Assembly (NCBI GenBank): GCA_945872065.1
Contig: CAMBYH010000022.1
Location: 1 to 33,054 of the forward strand
Length of the DNA stretch: 33,054 bases
From: Arsukibacterium tuosuense
GTDB lineage: Bacteria; Pseudomonadota; Gammaproteobacteria; Steroidobacterales; GCA-2729495
Direction of reading: 5' to 3'
Below are positions 24,911 to 33,054 of the stretch, one piece after another (positions within the stretch are counted from its first letter, which is position 1; every line of letters begins with the position of its first letter). The notes below the pieces were generated by a model, which saw nothing but the letters and a program-made list of their open reading frames with translations, ran no database searches and had not been told where the DNA came from. A program made the translations under genes and the position numbers.

Positions 24911-25921
24911 TCAGGTGAGAACTGAAATGTCGAAATCGCGGACGAGCGCGTCCGCCTGGAAAATTTTCAGCAGGATCGCCACCCGCATCCACATGCCGTT
25001 GCGCTCCTGGCGCCAGTAGACCGCGCGAGGGTCGTCATCCACTGCCGGCGCGATCTCGGGGCCCCGGGGCAGCGGGTGCATGATCACGGCAGTGGGCTTC
25101 ATCAGGCGGATGTTTTCGGGCGTCATGCTGTAGTCGGCGTAGTTGATCTGGCGGGTCTCACCCGCCGTGTCCCACTCGGACTGCATACGGGTAACGTAGA
25201 TGGCGTCGAGGGAGGGCAGCACGTCCGGCAGCCTGGCCTCGTCCACGAAGGGGATGTTGTGCTCCTTCAGGTGGGCCTTGATGTCGGGCTCCAGGGCAAA
25301 CTGCGGGGGTGCGATCAGCACCAGACGCATGTTGCGGTAGTTCTTCATCAGGTAGCAGAGGGAGCGCACCGTGCGACCGCGCTTCAGGTCGCCCATCAGG
25401 CCGATCACCTTGCCGTCGATGCCGCCCTGCTCCTCGAAACTGCGGTCCAGGGTATAGATGTCCAGCAGGGCCTGGGTCGGGTGCTGGTCCTGGCCGCTGC
25501 CGGCATTGATGATGGGCACGGGCCGGGGAATGCGGTTCATCAGGTCTGCGGCCCGAGCTGCTTCGCCGGACCGGGGCGTGCGCATCACGATCACGTCCAC
25601 GTAGGAACTGAAGGTGCGGATGCTGTCCTCGAAGCTCTCGCCCTTGACCTCCGAGGAGGTGGACGGGTCCCGGATCTCGCTGGTCCGGATACCCAGCACG
25701 TGGCAGGCGTTGCTGAAGGACAGGAAGGTGCGGGTGGACGGTTGCACGAAGTAGAGCATGGCGCGGCGGTCGGGCAGCAGGCCGAGCAGGAAGCGGGCCC
25801 CGTCCGGGTGCTTGGCCAGGAGCCGCACCCGGGTGGTCAGTTCGCAGAGGTCGTCCAGCTGGGCCCGGTCGAACACCCGGGGGTCAATCACGTGGAACAG
25901 CGGGGCGGGCTGCAGCGGCAT
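24911..25921 (-). CDS. pyrB: Aspartate carbamoyltransferase catalytic subunit
   Basis: The protein has 336 residues. It catalyses the first committed step of pyrimidine synthesis, carbamoyl phosphate plus aspartate to carbamoyl-aspartate. The carbamoyl-phosphate loop is VQPSTRTFLSF (residues ~59-69), followed by STSSEVKGESFEDSIRT with the Lys of the 80s loop, AGSGQDQHPTQALLDIY and MHPLPRGPEI. At 336 residues it is slightly longer than E. coli PyrB (~311), mainly at the N-terminus. No pyrI regulatory subunit gene is adjacent; pyrC is about 4 kb away. The leader contains the 64-bp palindrome, which could affect expression. It is probably followed by the GST gene. Confidence 0.92.
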   Translation of the reverse strand: MPLQPAPLFHVIDPRVFDRAQLDDLCELTTRVRLLAKHPDGARFLLGLLPDRRAMLYFVQPSTRTFLSFSNACHVLGIRTSEIRDPSTSSEVKGESFEDSIRTFSSYVDVIVMRTPRSGEAARAADLMNRIPRPVPIINAGSGQDQHPTQALLDIYTLDRSFEEQGGIDGKVIGLMGDLKRGRTVRSLCYLMKNYRNMRLVLIAPPQFALEPDIKAHLKEHNIPFVDEARLPDVLPSLDAIYVTRMQSEWDTAGETRQINYADYSMTPENIRLMKPTAVIMHPLPRGPEIAPAVDDDPRAVYWRQERNGMWMRVAILLKIFQADALVRDFDISVLT

Positions 25922-25965
25922 CTGGGCTTCTTTCGCTCTTTTCGGCCGCCGCGATGATAGCAGGG

Positions 25966-26029
25966 AAGGTACCGGACCTTAGTTTTGTTAGTTATTCGAA
26001 TAACTAACAAAACTAAGGTCCGGTACCTT
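25966..26029. repeat. Perfect 64-bp palindrome between pyrB and the permease gene
   Basis: The 32-bp arms are exactly complementary around the centre TTC|GAA (25997/25998). The outer part is GC-rich (AAGGTACCGGACC); the core of about 38 bp is very AT-rich (TTAGTTTTGTTAGTTATTC arm), unlike the surrounding DNA. It begins 44 bases upstream of the pyrB start codon. Transcribed in either direction it would form a very stable hairpin. It contains no gene. Confidence 0.9.
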
Positions 26030-26070
26030 TTCGCGGGTACCTTTTCGCGTTTTCGCGGTACCTTTTCGGG
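26022..26070. repeat. Tandem 14-bp repeats next to the palindrome
   Basis: GGTACCTTTTCGCG occurs at 26022-26035 and again at 26036-26049. A partial copy (TTTTCGCG, 26050-26057) is followed by GGTACCTTTTCGGG at 26057-26070. The outer end of the palindrome carries the same AAGGTACC/GGTACCTT word, so both seem part of one repeat element. Confidence 0.85.
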
Positions 26071-26125
26071 GAAATACAGAAACTTTTGACTGGCATCGGG
26101 GAGGGCTGCTGGCTAGGCTGCAGGC

Positions 26126-27115
26126 ATGGATCTGTCCTTTGCCCTGTCGAACTTCCTCAGCCCGCCGATCCTGTTCTTTTTCCTCGGGCTGCTGGCGGTT
26201 CTGGTCCGGTCAGACCTGGAGATCCCCCAGCCGATCCCAAAATTCCTGTCTCTCTACCTGATGCTCGCCATCGGCTTCAAGGGTGGGGTTGAACTGGGGC
26301 AAAGCACCCCCGGAGGCCAGGTCCTGCTGACCCTCGGGGCGGCCATCGTCATGGCGGCAGTAGTACCGGTGTACTGCTTCTTCATCCTCCGCCGCCGCCT
26401 CAATGTCTACAACGCCGCAGCCATCGCCGCGACCTACGGCAGCGTCAGCGCCGTCACTTTCGTCACCGCCACGGCATTCCTTGACCAGTCCGGCATCCCG
26501 TACGGTGGCTATATGGTCGCCGCCATGGCCCTCATGGAGTCGCCGGCCATCGTGGTGGCGGTGATCCTGGCGCGGCTGGCCCTCAGCAAGCCGGGCCCCG
26601 ATGGCACAGCCCCCACCCTGGAGACGGGCTGGAGCCACCTGCTGCGGGATGCATTCTTTAATAGCAGCGTCTTCCTGATCCTGGGCAGCCTGCTGGTGGG
26701 TGTGATTACCGGCGACCGGGGCCAGACTGCGCTCCATCCCTTCACCAATGCCCTGTTCCAGGGAATGCTCTGCTTCTTCCTGCTGGACATGGGTATCGTT
26801 GCTGCACGGCGCCTTAAGAACCTGCGCACCAGCGGCGGCTTTCTGCTGGGCTTTGCGATCCTGATCCCGCTCTTCAATGCGCTGCTCGGCATCGGCCTGT
26901 CGCGGCTGCTCGGCCTGGGTACCGGCGACGCCCTGCTACTCACCACCCTCTGCGCCAGCGCGTCCTACATTGCCGTCCCCGCTGCCATGCGGCTGGCACT
27001 GCCGGAGGCCAATCCAGGCCTGTCGCTGCCGCTTGCCCTCGCGGTAACCTTTCCGCTGAACATTACGCTTGGTCTGCCCCTTTACCTGGCGCTGATCCAA
27101 CGGTTCGGGAGCTGA
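26126..27115 (+). CDS. SbtA-family sodium-dependent anion (bicarbonate) permease
   Basis: The protein has 329 residues and about ten hydrophobic helices. It matches the SbtA/DUF897 family: FLSPPILFFFLGLLAVLVRS at the N-terminus, IGFKGGVEL, AATYGSVSAVTFVTA, MALMESPAIVVAVI, FQGMLCFFLLDMGIVAA and TTLCASASYIAVPAAMRLA. Cyanobacterial SbtA (~370 residues) carries Na+ and bicarbonate; proteobacterial relatives are mostly untested. The next gene, two bases after the stop, encodes a SbtB-like P-II protein, the known partner that blocks SbtA. The following gene is cysD, so a substrate linked to sulfur metabolism is possible (inference). The stretch from the palindrome to this start holds no gene. Confidence 0.9.
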   Translation: MDLSFALSNFLSPPILFFFLGLLAVLVRSDLEIPQPIPKFLSLYLMLAIGFKGGVELGQSTPGGQVLLTLGAAIVMAAVVPVYCFFILRRRLNVYNAAAIAATYGSVSAVTFVTATAFLDQSGIPYGGYMVAAMALMESPAIVVAVILARLALSKPGPDGTAPTLETGWSHLLRDAFFNSSVFLILGSLLVGVITGDRGQTALHPFTNALFQGMLCFFLLDMGIVAARRLKNLRTSGGFLLGFAILIPLFNALLGIGLSRLLGLGTGDALLLTTLCASASYIAVPAAMRLALPEANPGLSLPLALAVTFPLNITLGLPLYLALIQRFGS

Positions 27116-27117
27116 CC

Positions 27118-27411
27118 ATGCAAGCCGTCAAGCGCGTCGAAATTGTTACTGACACACTCCAGCTGGACCGGGTCCTCGAACTGCTCGACAAGGCGGGGGT
27201 GTCTGGCTACACCGTCATCCGCAATGCGGAGGGCAAGGGCCACCGGGGTGTCCGGTCGGGCGACGACGTGACGCGGGTCTTCCAGAACAGCTACATCCTG
27301 ACGGCCTGCACCGAAGAGCAGCTGGAGAAGGTCGTGGCAGCGGTCCGGCCGGTGCTGAAGCGGGTCGGCGGCATGTGCCTGGTGAGCGACGCCCTCTGGG
27401 TCCTGCACTAG
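27118..27411 (+). CDS. SbtB-like P-II family regulator of the permease
   Basis: The protein has 97 residues with the ferredoxin-like P-II fold: [20 protein letters not shown], then the T-loop [20 protein letters not shown] and the C-terminal [10 protein letters not shown]. SbtB proteins bind adenyl nucleotides and gate SbtA at the membrane. The C-terminal CGPxxC redox loop of some cyanobacterial SbtBs is absent. It starts two bases after the permease stop, clear evidence of a shared transcript; cysD follows after 23 bases. It is unlikely to be a general GlnB/GlnK because it lacks the conserved Tyr51 T-loop context and is short. Confidence 0.85.
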   Translation: MQAVKRVEIVTDTLQLDRVLELLDKAGVSGYTVIRNAEGKGHRGVRSGDDVTRVFQNSYILTACTEEQLEKVVAAVRPVLKRVGGMCLVSDALWVLH

Positions 27412-27434
27412 AGTCATGCACTAGACGGCATCCC

Positions 27435-28340
27435 GTGAGGCTCGCAAACTCCCACCTCGACTGGCTCGAATCGGAATCGATCCACATCCTTCGGGAAGCC
27501 ATCGCCGAGGCGCAGAACCCGGTGATGCTGTTCTCTGCGGGCAAGGATTCGACCGTGATGGCACATCTGGCCCTCCGCGCCTTTTACCCCAGCCCGCCCC
27601 CGATGCCTCTGCTGCACGTGGATTCCACCTGGGAATTCAGGTCCCTCATCGAATTCCGGGACGCTTTCGCCCGGGAACATGGCTTCACGCTGATCGCCCG
27701 CGCTAATGAAGAGGGCCGGGCCGCAGGGATCAACCCCTTTGAGCATGGGGACGCCTACACCAGCGTCATGCGGACCGAACCGCTCAAGACTGCCCTCGAC
27801 GAGGGTGGTTACGACATCATCTTCGGGGGCGCCCGGCGGGATGAGGAGAAGTCCCGCGCCAAGGAGCGGATTTTCTCCGTGCGGAGCGCCGGCCACGGCT
27901 GGGATCCCCGCCAGCAGCGCCCGGAACTCTGGCGGCTCTACAACACACGCCTCGGCAAGGGCCAGTCTGCCCGGGTCTTTCCGCTCTCCAACTGGACGGA
28001 GAGTGATATCTGGGCCTACGCCCTCCTGCACAAGATCCAGCTGGCTCCGCTTTACCTGGCTGAACCGCGGACGGTGGTCGAACGCAACGGTACGCTGATC
28101 GTCGTGGATGACGAGAGCCGCATGCGGTTCCAGAGCGGCGACCGCCTCCACACCAGGACCGTGCGCTTCCGGACCCTCGGCTGCTGGCCGGTGACAGGTG
28201 CCATTGAGTCAGAGGCTACAACGCTTGCCGCCGTGGTGGATGAGACGCTGCGGGCGTCGAGCTCGGAGCGCCAGGGGCGCATCAGTGACGGCGAGGATGG
28301 CGGTTCCCTCGAGCAGAAGAAGCGCGAAGGCTACTTCTGA
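27435..28340 (+). CDS. cysD: Sulfate adenylyltransferase subunit 2 (ATP sulfurylase small subunit)
   Basis: The protein has 301 residues, matching E. coli CysD (302). The N-terminus [16 protein letters not shown], the PP-loop [86 protein letters not shown] and the C-terminal [10 protein letters not shown] and KKREGYF all agree. With the GTPase subunit CysN it activates sulfate with ATP to APS for cysteine synthesis or sulfation. GTG 27435 is the start that fits the family; an upstream GTG lies inside the previous gene. CysN is not adjacent on either side, and the gene follows the SbtA/SbtB pair by 23 bases, which is unusual. Confidence 0.94.
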   Translation: MRLANSHLDWLESESIHILREAIAEAQNPVMLFSAGKDSTVMAHLALRAFYPSPPPMPLLHVDSTWEFRSLIEFRDAFAREHGFTLIARANEEGRAAGINPFEHGDAYTSVMRTEPLKTALDEGGYDIIFGGARRDEEKSRAKERIFSVRSAGHGWDPRQQRPELWRLYNTRLGKGQSARVFPLSNWTESDIWAYALLHKIQLAPLYLAEPRTVVERNGTLIVVDDESRMRFQSGDRLHTRTVRFRTLGCWPVTGAIESEATTLAAVVDETLRASSSERQGRISDGEDGGSLEQKKREGYF

Positions 28341-28408
28341 GCATGTCGGGCTCCGACCTGCCGTCTATACTTTCCAGGCCCCGCGCTTAACGGCAACCAG
28401 CAGCTCTT

Positions 28409-29170
28409 ATGAACGCACCCTCCTTTCCCGTCACCCTCGCCGGTCGCCGCCTGCTCATCACCGGCGCTGCTTCCGGCATTGGCCTGGCACTGCTGCGGGG
28501 TGCGGTGGCGGACGGCGCGGAGTGCGCCGTCCTCGTCCGGGACAAGGCGGAGGCAGACAGCATCGCGGCACTGCTGCCCGCGGCCCGAATCCAGGTGGGA
28601 GACTTGCGCGATCTCGCCGGCGTTGCCGCCGTAACCCGCAAAGCGCTGGCGAGTCTTGGCGGGCAGGTGGATGGTCTGGCCTGCTCCGCCGGCGTCTTTG
28701 ACCAGCGCGGTGCGCTGGAGACGGATCTGCAGCAGTGGCAAACGGTTCTGGACGTGAACCTCACGGCAGCCTTCGAAGTGGCCCGGGAGTGCGCCCGGGT
28801 GATGGCCACCGCAGGCCGTGGTTCGATCGTGCTGGTCTCCAGCCAGATCGGCATCATCGGTCACCCGCGGGCCGCGGCCTACACCGCGTCTAAAGCCGCT
28901 TTGAATGGTCTCGTGCGGGCTCTGGCCATCGAGCTGGCGGGCGCCGGCGTGCGGGCGAACGCGGTGGCGCCGGGACCCATTGCAACGCCGATGACAGAGG
29001 CGGCCCGGGCCGACAACCGCCGCTCAGCGGCTCTGCTGGCCAGCATTCCTCTGGGGCGTTTCGGCACGTCGGAGGAAGTTGCGGCGGCCATTGCCTTCCT
29101 CCTGTCCGACGCCGCGTCCTTCATCACCGGGCAGGTGCTCTGTGTGGATGGCGGCGTGACTACGGCCTGA
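28409..29170 (+). CDS. Short-chain dehydrogenase/reductase (FabG-like)
   Basis: The protein has 253 residues. LLITGAASGIGLALLRG is the cofactor loop, CSAGVFD replaces the usual NNAG, and IVLVSSQIGIIG and AAAYTASKAALNGLVRALA hold the Ser-Tyr-Lys triad. NAVAPGPIATPM and the C-terminal FLLSDAASFITGQVLCVDGG are typical of classical FabG-like SDRs. The substrate is unknown. It begins 68 bases after cysD and may be in the same transcript, although a TATACT hexamer at 28366-28371 could be part of its own promoter. It is convergent with the sua5 gene, six bases apart. Confidence 0.87.
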   Translation: MNAPSFPVTLAGRRLLITGAASGIGLALLRGAVADGAECAVLVRDKAEADSIAALLPAARIQVGDLRDLAGVAAVTRKALASLGGQVDGLACSAGVFDQRGALETDLQQWQTVLDVNLTAAFEVARECARVMATAGRGSIVLVSSQIGIIGHPRAAAYTASKAALNGLVRALAIELAGAGVRANAVAPGPIATPMTEAARADNRRSAALLASIPLGRFGTSEEVAAAIAFLLSDAASFITGQVLCVDGGVTTA

Positions 29171-29176
29171 CCGTGG

Positions 29177-30160
29177 TCAGGCCTTAGGCGCGCCGCCGCT
29201 GGCCCGGGTCAAGCGGTCGTGCACCGCCTCCCAGCCCTCGGCTCGCGGCGGCAGTTCAACCAGCAGCAGCCCACAACCCCAGGAATCAACCTCCCGCAGG
29301 CGGGCGTAGAGCTGCTGGCCGTAGGTCGCCGGCTCGGCGGGCATGCGGACCCACCGGCAATTGAGCGGCGGCGGCAGCGGCGCGCGGAGTGCCAGAACGG
29401 CAGTCGGCTTTTCGCCAGGCGGCGAGCCAGCCAGTTCGGCGGCCGCGTCGGCCACGAGGCGCAGCGGCGTGTCCGGCACGTAGTGGGATGCCAGCAGGCC
29501 CGGGGCGCGGGGCGCGCCCGCCCCGCCGATTTCCGGCACCGCGCCCAGAATCTCGCCGAGGGCCGTGCGACTCACGGCACCTGGCCGCAACACCCGGGTT
29601 GACGGCCCGCTCAGATCAAGAATGGTGGATTCGAGGCCAACCGCGCAGGGTCCGTCATCCACAATGCAGTCCAGATTGGCGCCGAACTCGGCAACGACAT
29701 GCGCGGCCGAGGTCGGGCTGACCCTGCCAAAGCGATTAGCCGAGGGCGCCGCGATGCCGCCACCGAAGGCGCTCAGCAACGCCAGCGCCAGGGGGTGGCC
29801 CGGCACGCGGAGTCCCACCGTATCCTGACCACCGGTGACAAGGTCAGACACGCCGGGCGCGCGCCGGAGGATCAGCGTCAGCGGGCCGGGCCAGAAGCGC
29901 CCAGCCAGTCGCCAGACCACCGGTGGAATCTCCCGCGCCCAGCGCTCGATGTCCCGGGCTGCCGCCACGTGCACGATGAGCGGGTGGTCGGCCGGCCGGC
30001 CCTTGGCGGCAAAGATGCGGGCCAGGGCCTGCTCGTTGGCCGCATCGGCGCCCAGGCCATAGACCGTCTCCGTCGGAAAGGCCACCAGGCCCCCACGTCG
30101 CCAGACCTCGGCGGCCGCCAGGATTTCGGCCCGACGATTCCCGAACGTCGCGTCGCTCAA
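29177..30160 (-). CDS. Threonylcarbamoyl-AMP synthase, Sua5 type
   Basis: The protein has 327 residues. It makes threonylcarbamoyl-AMP for the t6A37 modification of tRNA. The YrdC domain is clear: [59 protein letters not shown] and [16 protein letters not shown]. The extra C-terminal Sua5 domain follows after the linker [11 protein letters not shown], so this is the long form rather than TsaC. The start is TTG at 30160, overlapping the pyrC stop (TTGA), which implies translational coupling downstream of pyrC. Family and function are well supported. Confidence 0.9.
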   Translation of the reverse strand: MSDATFGNRRAEILAAAEVWRRGGLVAFPTETVYGLGADAANEQALARIFAAKGRPADHPLIVHVAAARDIERWAREIPPVVWRLAGRFWPGPLTLILRRAPGVSDLVTGGQDTVGLRVPGHPLALALLSAFGGGIAAPSANRFGRVSPTSAAHVVAEFGANLDCIVDDGPCAVGLESTILDLSGPSTRVLRPGAVSRTALGEILGAVPEIGGAGAPRAPGLLASHYVPDTPLRLVADAAAELAGSPPGEKPTAVLALRAPLPPPLNCRWVRMPAEPATYGQQLYARLREVDSWGCGLLLVELPPRAEGWEAVHDRLTRASGGAPKA

Positions 30161-31197
30161 GTGACGAGACTCCAGCCAAGCGTGCCGCCGGCGCGGAGCG
30201 GCACGCCAGGGTCAGCGCCAAAGGGCACCTGCTCAGGCACCGTCCAGGGCCGGGCCTCCAGAGTGATCCGCTCCCGGTTCCGGGGCAACCGGTAAAAGTC
30301 GGGCCCGTGAAAACTGGCGAAGGCTTCCAGACGTTCCAGCGCGCCCGCCTGAGCAAACGCCTCGGCATAGAGTTCCAGCGCCGCGTGGGCCGTGTAGAGG
30401 CCGGCGCAGCCGCAGGCCGCCTCCTTCGCCTGGCGCGGGTGCGGCGCGCTGTCCGTGCCGAGAAAGAACCGGGGGTGGCCACTGGTCGCCGCCTCCACCA
30501 GCGCGAGACGGTGCGTCTCCCGCTTGAGCACCGGCAGGCAGTAATGGTGGGGCCGCATTCCCCCCGCAAACATCGCGTTGCGATTCAGCAGCAGGTGGTG
30601 CGCGGTGATCGTTGCGGCGACGGTGGGGGGCGCAGCGCGAATGAACTCTGCCGCCGTTGCCGTGGTGATGTGTTCAAGGACGATGCGCAGACCCGGAAAG
30701 TCCCGCACCAGGGGCTCCAGGTGCCGCTCGATGAAGACGGCCTCCCGGTCGAAGACGTCGGTCGCCGCATCCGTGACTTCGCCGTGGAGGAGCAGGGGCA
30801 TGGCGTGCCGTTCCAGGGCGGCCAGCACGGGATAGCACCGCCGCAGATCCGTCACACCCGCTGCGGCATTGGTGGTGCCATGCGCGGGGTAGTACTTCAC
30901 CGCGTGCACGACCCCGCTCGCCCGGGCCCGGGCAATCTCTTCGGGCGCCGTGTTCTCCGTCAGGAACAGCGTCATCAGCGGCTCGAAGGCGTAACCCGCC
31001 GGCAGGACGGCCAGGATGCGCTCCCGATAGGCCTGGGCCTGGGCTGTGGTCGTGACGGGCGGCACCAGATTGGGCATGACGATGGCACGGGCAAAGCGCC
31101 GCGCGGTATCGGGCAGCACCGAGGCCAGCACGTCCCCATCCCGCAGGTGCAGGTGCCAGTCGTCGGGCCGGGTGATGGTCAGGCGGGTGACTTGCAT
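30157..31197 (-). CDS. pyrC: Dihydroorotase, class II (PyrC)
   Basis: The protein has 346 residues. It closes carbamoyl-aspartate to dihydroorotate, the step after PyrB. The metal site is intact: HxH at H15/H17 ([11 protein letters not shown]), carboxylated Lys101 ([13 protein letters not shown]), His138 (LLLHGEVTD), His176 (LEHITTATA) and Asp in [13 protein letters not shown]. The sequence follows E. coli PyrC closely. ATG 31197 is chosen because the residues before RPDDWHLHL match the family; starts up to 31242 are possible and would overlap the divergent gene's start region. Sua5 is coupled downstream. Divergent from the racemase-family gene. Confidence 0.93.
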   Translation of the reverse strand: MQVTRLTITRPDDWHLHLRDGDVLASVLPDTARRFARAIVMPNLVPPVTTTAQAQAYRERILAVLPAGYAFEPLMTLFLTENTAPEEIARARASGVVHAVKYYPAHGTTNAAAGVTDLRRCYPVLAALERHAMPLLLHGEVTDAATDVFDREAVFIERHLEPLVRDFPGLRIVLEHITTATAAEFIRAAPPTVAATITAHHLLLNRNAMFAGGMRPHHYCLPVLKRETHRLALVEAATSGHPRFFLGTDSAPHPRQAKEAACGCAGLYTAHAALELYAEAFAQAGALERLEAFASFHGPDFYRLPRNRERITLEARPWTVPEQVPFGADPGVPLRAGGTLGWSLVT

Positions 31198-31240
31198 AGG
31201 CTGTTCGGACCCTGGGTTCATTGCAGCTAGAATTGTCATC

Positions 31241-31975
31241 ATGACACCGGAACCTCCCGACTACGGCCCCCGGGCCCGGGTTGGCATCGCCGTCCCGCAT
31301 TCCAATCCTACCGTGGAGCCGGAAGTGCGCGCACTGGTCCCCGCTGCCATCGGTGTTTACGCCACGCGCCTCACGCACCCGGCGACCCGGGTTGAGGAAC
31401 GCCTGAACCACTACGTGCGGCACATGCCCGCGGCGATCCGGACCTTTGGTGAGATGACCCTCGCGGCCTTCGGCTTTGGCTGTACCGGGTCGTCCTACAT
31501 GGCGGGCATGGCACTGGAAGAGCAGCTGACCGCGGCGGCCGCCGCCGAGTGCCGCATCCCGGTGATCACCGCGGCCCAGGCCATCCGGCTGGCCCTCAAG
31601 AGCCTGGGCTGCAATTCCATTGCCCTGGTGTCGCCCTACCCGGCCGAACTCGCCGAGGCCGGCTACCGCTACTGGGCTGACGCCGGGATCCGGGTCGTCG
31701 CCCGGCTGCGGGTCGATCCCGCACTGACCGACACGCACCGGATCTATGAACTGACGAGTGCAGACGCGCTGGCAGCGCTGCGGAAGATCGACAGGTCGGG
31801 CGCCGACTGCCTGCTCGCCAGTGGCACCGGCATGCCCACCCTGCGGGCGCTGCGGATCCTGCACAGCGAGAGCAGCCTGCCGGCGCTCTCGTCGAACCTC
31901 AGCCTCGCCTGGGCCCTGACCCGGGTGGCGGCACCGGAACTGGTGCCGGCCACACCGGCCGGGCTGCTCGGCTAG
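31241..31975 (+). CDS. Asp/Glu racemase superfamily, maleate isomerase/arylmalonate decarboxylase-like
   Basis: The protein has 244 residues from the ATG at 31241. The fold has two Rossmann-like halves: [20 protein letters not shown], then [13 protein letters not shown] with a first cysteine, and [19 protein letters not shown] in place of the second half-site. In maleate isomerases and racemases both half-sites carry a catalytic Cys; here the second reads Ser-Gly-Thr-Gly, so only one likely remains, as in single-Cys decarboxylase-type members, but on the opposite side. The role could be isomerisation or decarboxylation of a small diacid. It is divergent from pyrC and its stop overlaps the convergent flavoprotein by four bases. 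Confidence 0.8.
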   Translation: MTPEPPDYGPRARVGIAVPHSNPTVEPEVRALVPAAIGVYATRLTHPATRVEERLNHYVRHMPAAIRTFGEMTLAAFGFGCTGSSYMAGMALEEQLTAAAAAECRIPVITAAQAIRLALKSLGCNSIALVSPYPAELAEAGYRYWADAGIRVVARLRVDPALTDTHRIYELTSADALAALRKIDRSGADCLLASGTGMPTLRALRILHSESSLPALSSNLSLAWALTRVAAPELVPATPAGLLG

Positions 31976-33054
31976 ACCGCCATCCCCACCTCGTAGCCCT
32001 GGCGGGTAGCGGCCAGGACAGACCGGGGGGCATAGCAGTCGCCAATCAGATGCACCTTGCGGCCCGCCGCCTCGCAGGCACCGCGTAGCTGATCGTCCGG
32101 CACCCGGGGCGTTGCGAAGGTCACGGTGGCCACGTCGTCGAGCTTGATAGAGTCGCCGTTGTAGACATTGAACAGCGTCAGGCAACCGTCCTCCAGCCCG
32201 TCCAGGGACCGGGGTTCCACGTTGGTCAGGATCTCCACGCGGCGGTCGAAGAGCTGCTGGTAGATGGACTGGCGGTTGAGTAAGGGCACGTCGGAGGCAA
32301 GCCGCTCCCGGGGCGTCACGATCGTCACCCGGGCGAAGCGGTCGAGCAGCTTCAGCGCCGCGCCGTAGGTCATCTCCGTGTGGTCCTGGTCAAAGAGCAC
32401 CAGGCGACCGGCTTCTTTTGTGGTCCGGCCGCGGAGGCTGATCAGCAGTCCGCGCAGGTCGAAGACCAAACCCTCCGCCACGTACTCGGCGGGGATGAAG
32501 GCGGGCACGGCCATGGTGCTGCCGGTCGCGAGGATCACCGTGTCAGCCTGGAGCGTGGCCGCCAGCGCTGCGTCCACCGCCCTCCCCATCCGGAACTGCA
32601 CGCCGTGCTGCCGGCAGACCAGTTGCTGGTAATCGTAGATGCTCGAGAGGTGCTCGCCGCCGGGGACCTCGGCGTGCAGGCGCGTCTTGCCGCCGGGCTC
32701 ATCGGCCGCGCCGTAGACCGTCACCCGGTGCCCGCGGGCTGCCGCGACCCAGGCGGCTTCGAGGCCCGCGATGCCGGAACCGATCACGGCCACGTCTTTC
32801 TTCACCGCAGCCGGGGCTGGCTGCCAGTCCACTTCGTCCGGTTCACCCACCCGGGGATTGTTGTCGCACTCGAGGCGCGTGCCCTCGATCACGGTGCGCC
32901 AGCAGGTGTTGCAGGACACGCAGTAGCGGATCTGGGCTTCCCGGCCGGTGCGGGCCTTCTCGCCCCAGGCGGGATCGGTGATCAGCGGCCGGCCCAGGAA
33001 GACCAGATCCGCCGTGCCATCGGTCAGGGCCCGCTCGGCCTCATTGGGGTCGGT
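31972..33054 (-). CDS. Old yellow enzyme/2,4-dienoyl-CoA reductase-like FMN/FAD/4Fe-4S oxidoreductase, C-terminal part (5' end outside window)
   Basis: The frame stays open to the right edge, so the N-terminal FMN barrel is mostly missing. Visible at the edge is the barrel end (LVFLGRPLITDPAWGEKA), then the cysteine cluster RYCVSCNTCW plus a further Cys (LECDNNPRVG) that binds 4Fe-4S. The FAD/NAD domain follows: VAVIGSGIAGLEAAWVAAARG, VTVYGAADEPGGKTRLHAEV and VILATGSTM. The C-terminal HLIGDCYAPRSVLAATRQGY is typical of the FadH/trimethylamine dehydrogenase group. Such enzymes reduce enoyl or dienoyl thioesters or demethylate amines; the substrate is unknown. The stop overlaps the convergent racemase-family gene by four bases. 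Confidence 0.85.
   Translation of the reverse strand, partial: TDPNEAERALTDGTADLVFLGRPLITDPAWGEKARTGREAQIRYCVSCNTCWRTVIEGTRLECDNNPRVGEPDEVDWQPAPAAVKKDVAVIGSGIAGLEAAWVAAARGHRVTVYGAADEPGGKTRLHAEVPGGEHLSSIYDYQQLVCRQHGVQFRMGRAVDAALAATLQADTVILATGSTMAVPAFIPAEYVAEGLVFDLRGLLISLRGRTTKEAGRLVLFDQDHTEMTYGAALKLLDRFARVTIVTPRERLASDVPLLNRQSIYQQLFDRRVEILTNVEPRSLDGLEDGCLTLFNVYNGDSIKLDDVATVTFATPRVPDDQLRGACEAAGRKVHLIGDCYAPRSVLAATRQGYEVGMAV

Noticed and set aside
25922-26029. Palindrome as a standard terminator of pyrB
   Set aside because: It is upstream of pyrB, not downstream, and has no T-run on the pyrB strand.
26022-26070. Tandem repeats as a CRISPR array
   Set aside because: The units are only 14 bp with no unique spacers and no cas genes nearby.
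26086-26119. Sigma-70 or sigma-54 promoter for the permease gene
   Set aside because: TTGACT to TAGGCT is 22 bases apart, and the TGGC/GC pair is off by one base from the sigma-54 spacing.
30674-32185. Open frame of 503 codons on the minus strand across pyrC and the racemase-family gene
   Set aside because: It crosses a promoter region and three recognisable genes; the protein is Arg/Gly-rich with no motif.

Overview
The window looks like chromosomal DNA from a GC-rich, free-living Gammaproteobacterium. The evidence is a DusC-type tRNA dihydrouridine synthase, an E. coli-type PyrC dihydroorotase, malate synthase G, a DUF1289 protein and a PEP-CTERM protein, plus many short-chain dehydrogenases and other oxidoreductases. 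The genus cannot be read from the sequence. Genes are densely packed on both strands, and several convergent pairs overlap at their stop codons. There is no prophage, transposase, CRISPR array or rRNA operon.

Layout. (1) 1-2.1 kb: the end of a Rieske-type oxygenase, a small lipoprotein and an outer-membrane beta-barrel with a clear terminator and a likely promoter. (2) 2.3-9.4 kb: a saccharopine-dehydrogenase-like reductase, DUF1289 plus malate synthase G (glyoxylate metabolism), a ceramidase-like membrane protein with an aldo/keto reductase, and a methyltransferase followed by a two-HKD phospholipase D/cardiolipin-synthase-like enzyme. (3) 9.4-13.3 kb: a DUF4382 lipoprotein with a very acidic insert, a DUF4239 membrane protein, a broken Nramp-type transporter and a YgjP-type metallopeptidase. 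(4) 13.3-17.6 kb: a 1,419-residue secreted protein joining a copper-radical (galactose/glyoxal oxidase-like) domain to a diheme cytochrome c peroxidase-like domain. (5) 17.6-18.7 kb: a small orphan protein, three copies of an 18-bp Crp/Fnr-style operator and an N-terminally truncated Crp/Fnr regulator. (6) 18.7-24.0 kb: an adhesin-E-like lipoprotein, dusC, a frameshifted PEP-CTERM gene, a short-chain dehydrogenase, a PQQ sugar dehydrogenase and a SleB-type hydrolase. (7) 24.1-33 kb: tRNA-Arg(UCG), a GST, pyrB, a perfect 64-bp palindrome with tandem repeats, an sbtA-sbtB-cysD cassette, a short-chain dehydrogenase, Sua5 coupled to pyrC, an Asp/Glu-racemase/maleate-isomerase-family protein and the end of an old-yellow-enzyme/FadH-type flavoprotein.

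Most interesting parts. The first is the oxidase-peroxidase fusion, in which every copper and cofactor residue and both heme motifs are present. The second is the cassette pairing a SbtA-type permease and its P-II-like partner with a cysD that has no cysN beside it. The third is the repeated TGTCA-N6-(T/C)GACA operator next to the truncated Crp-like gene. The fourth is the AT-rich perfect palindrome between pyrB and the permease. Four genes between 9.4 and 21.1 kb (DUF4382, Nramp, Crp-like, PEP-CTERM) look deleted or frameshifted. That could be real decay or sequence error, and raw reads would separate the two.

All identifications come from reading the translated sequence and recalling family motifs. 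No database search was run.
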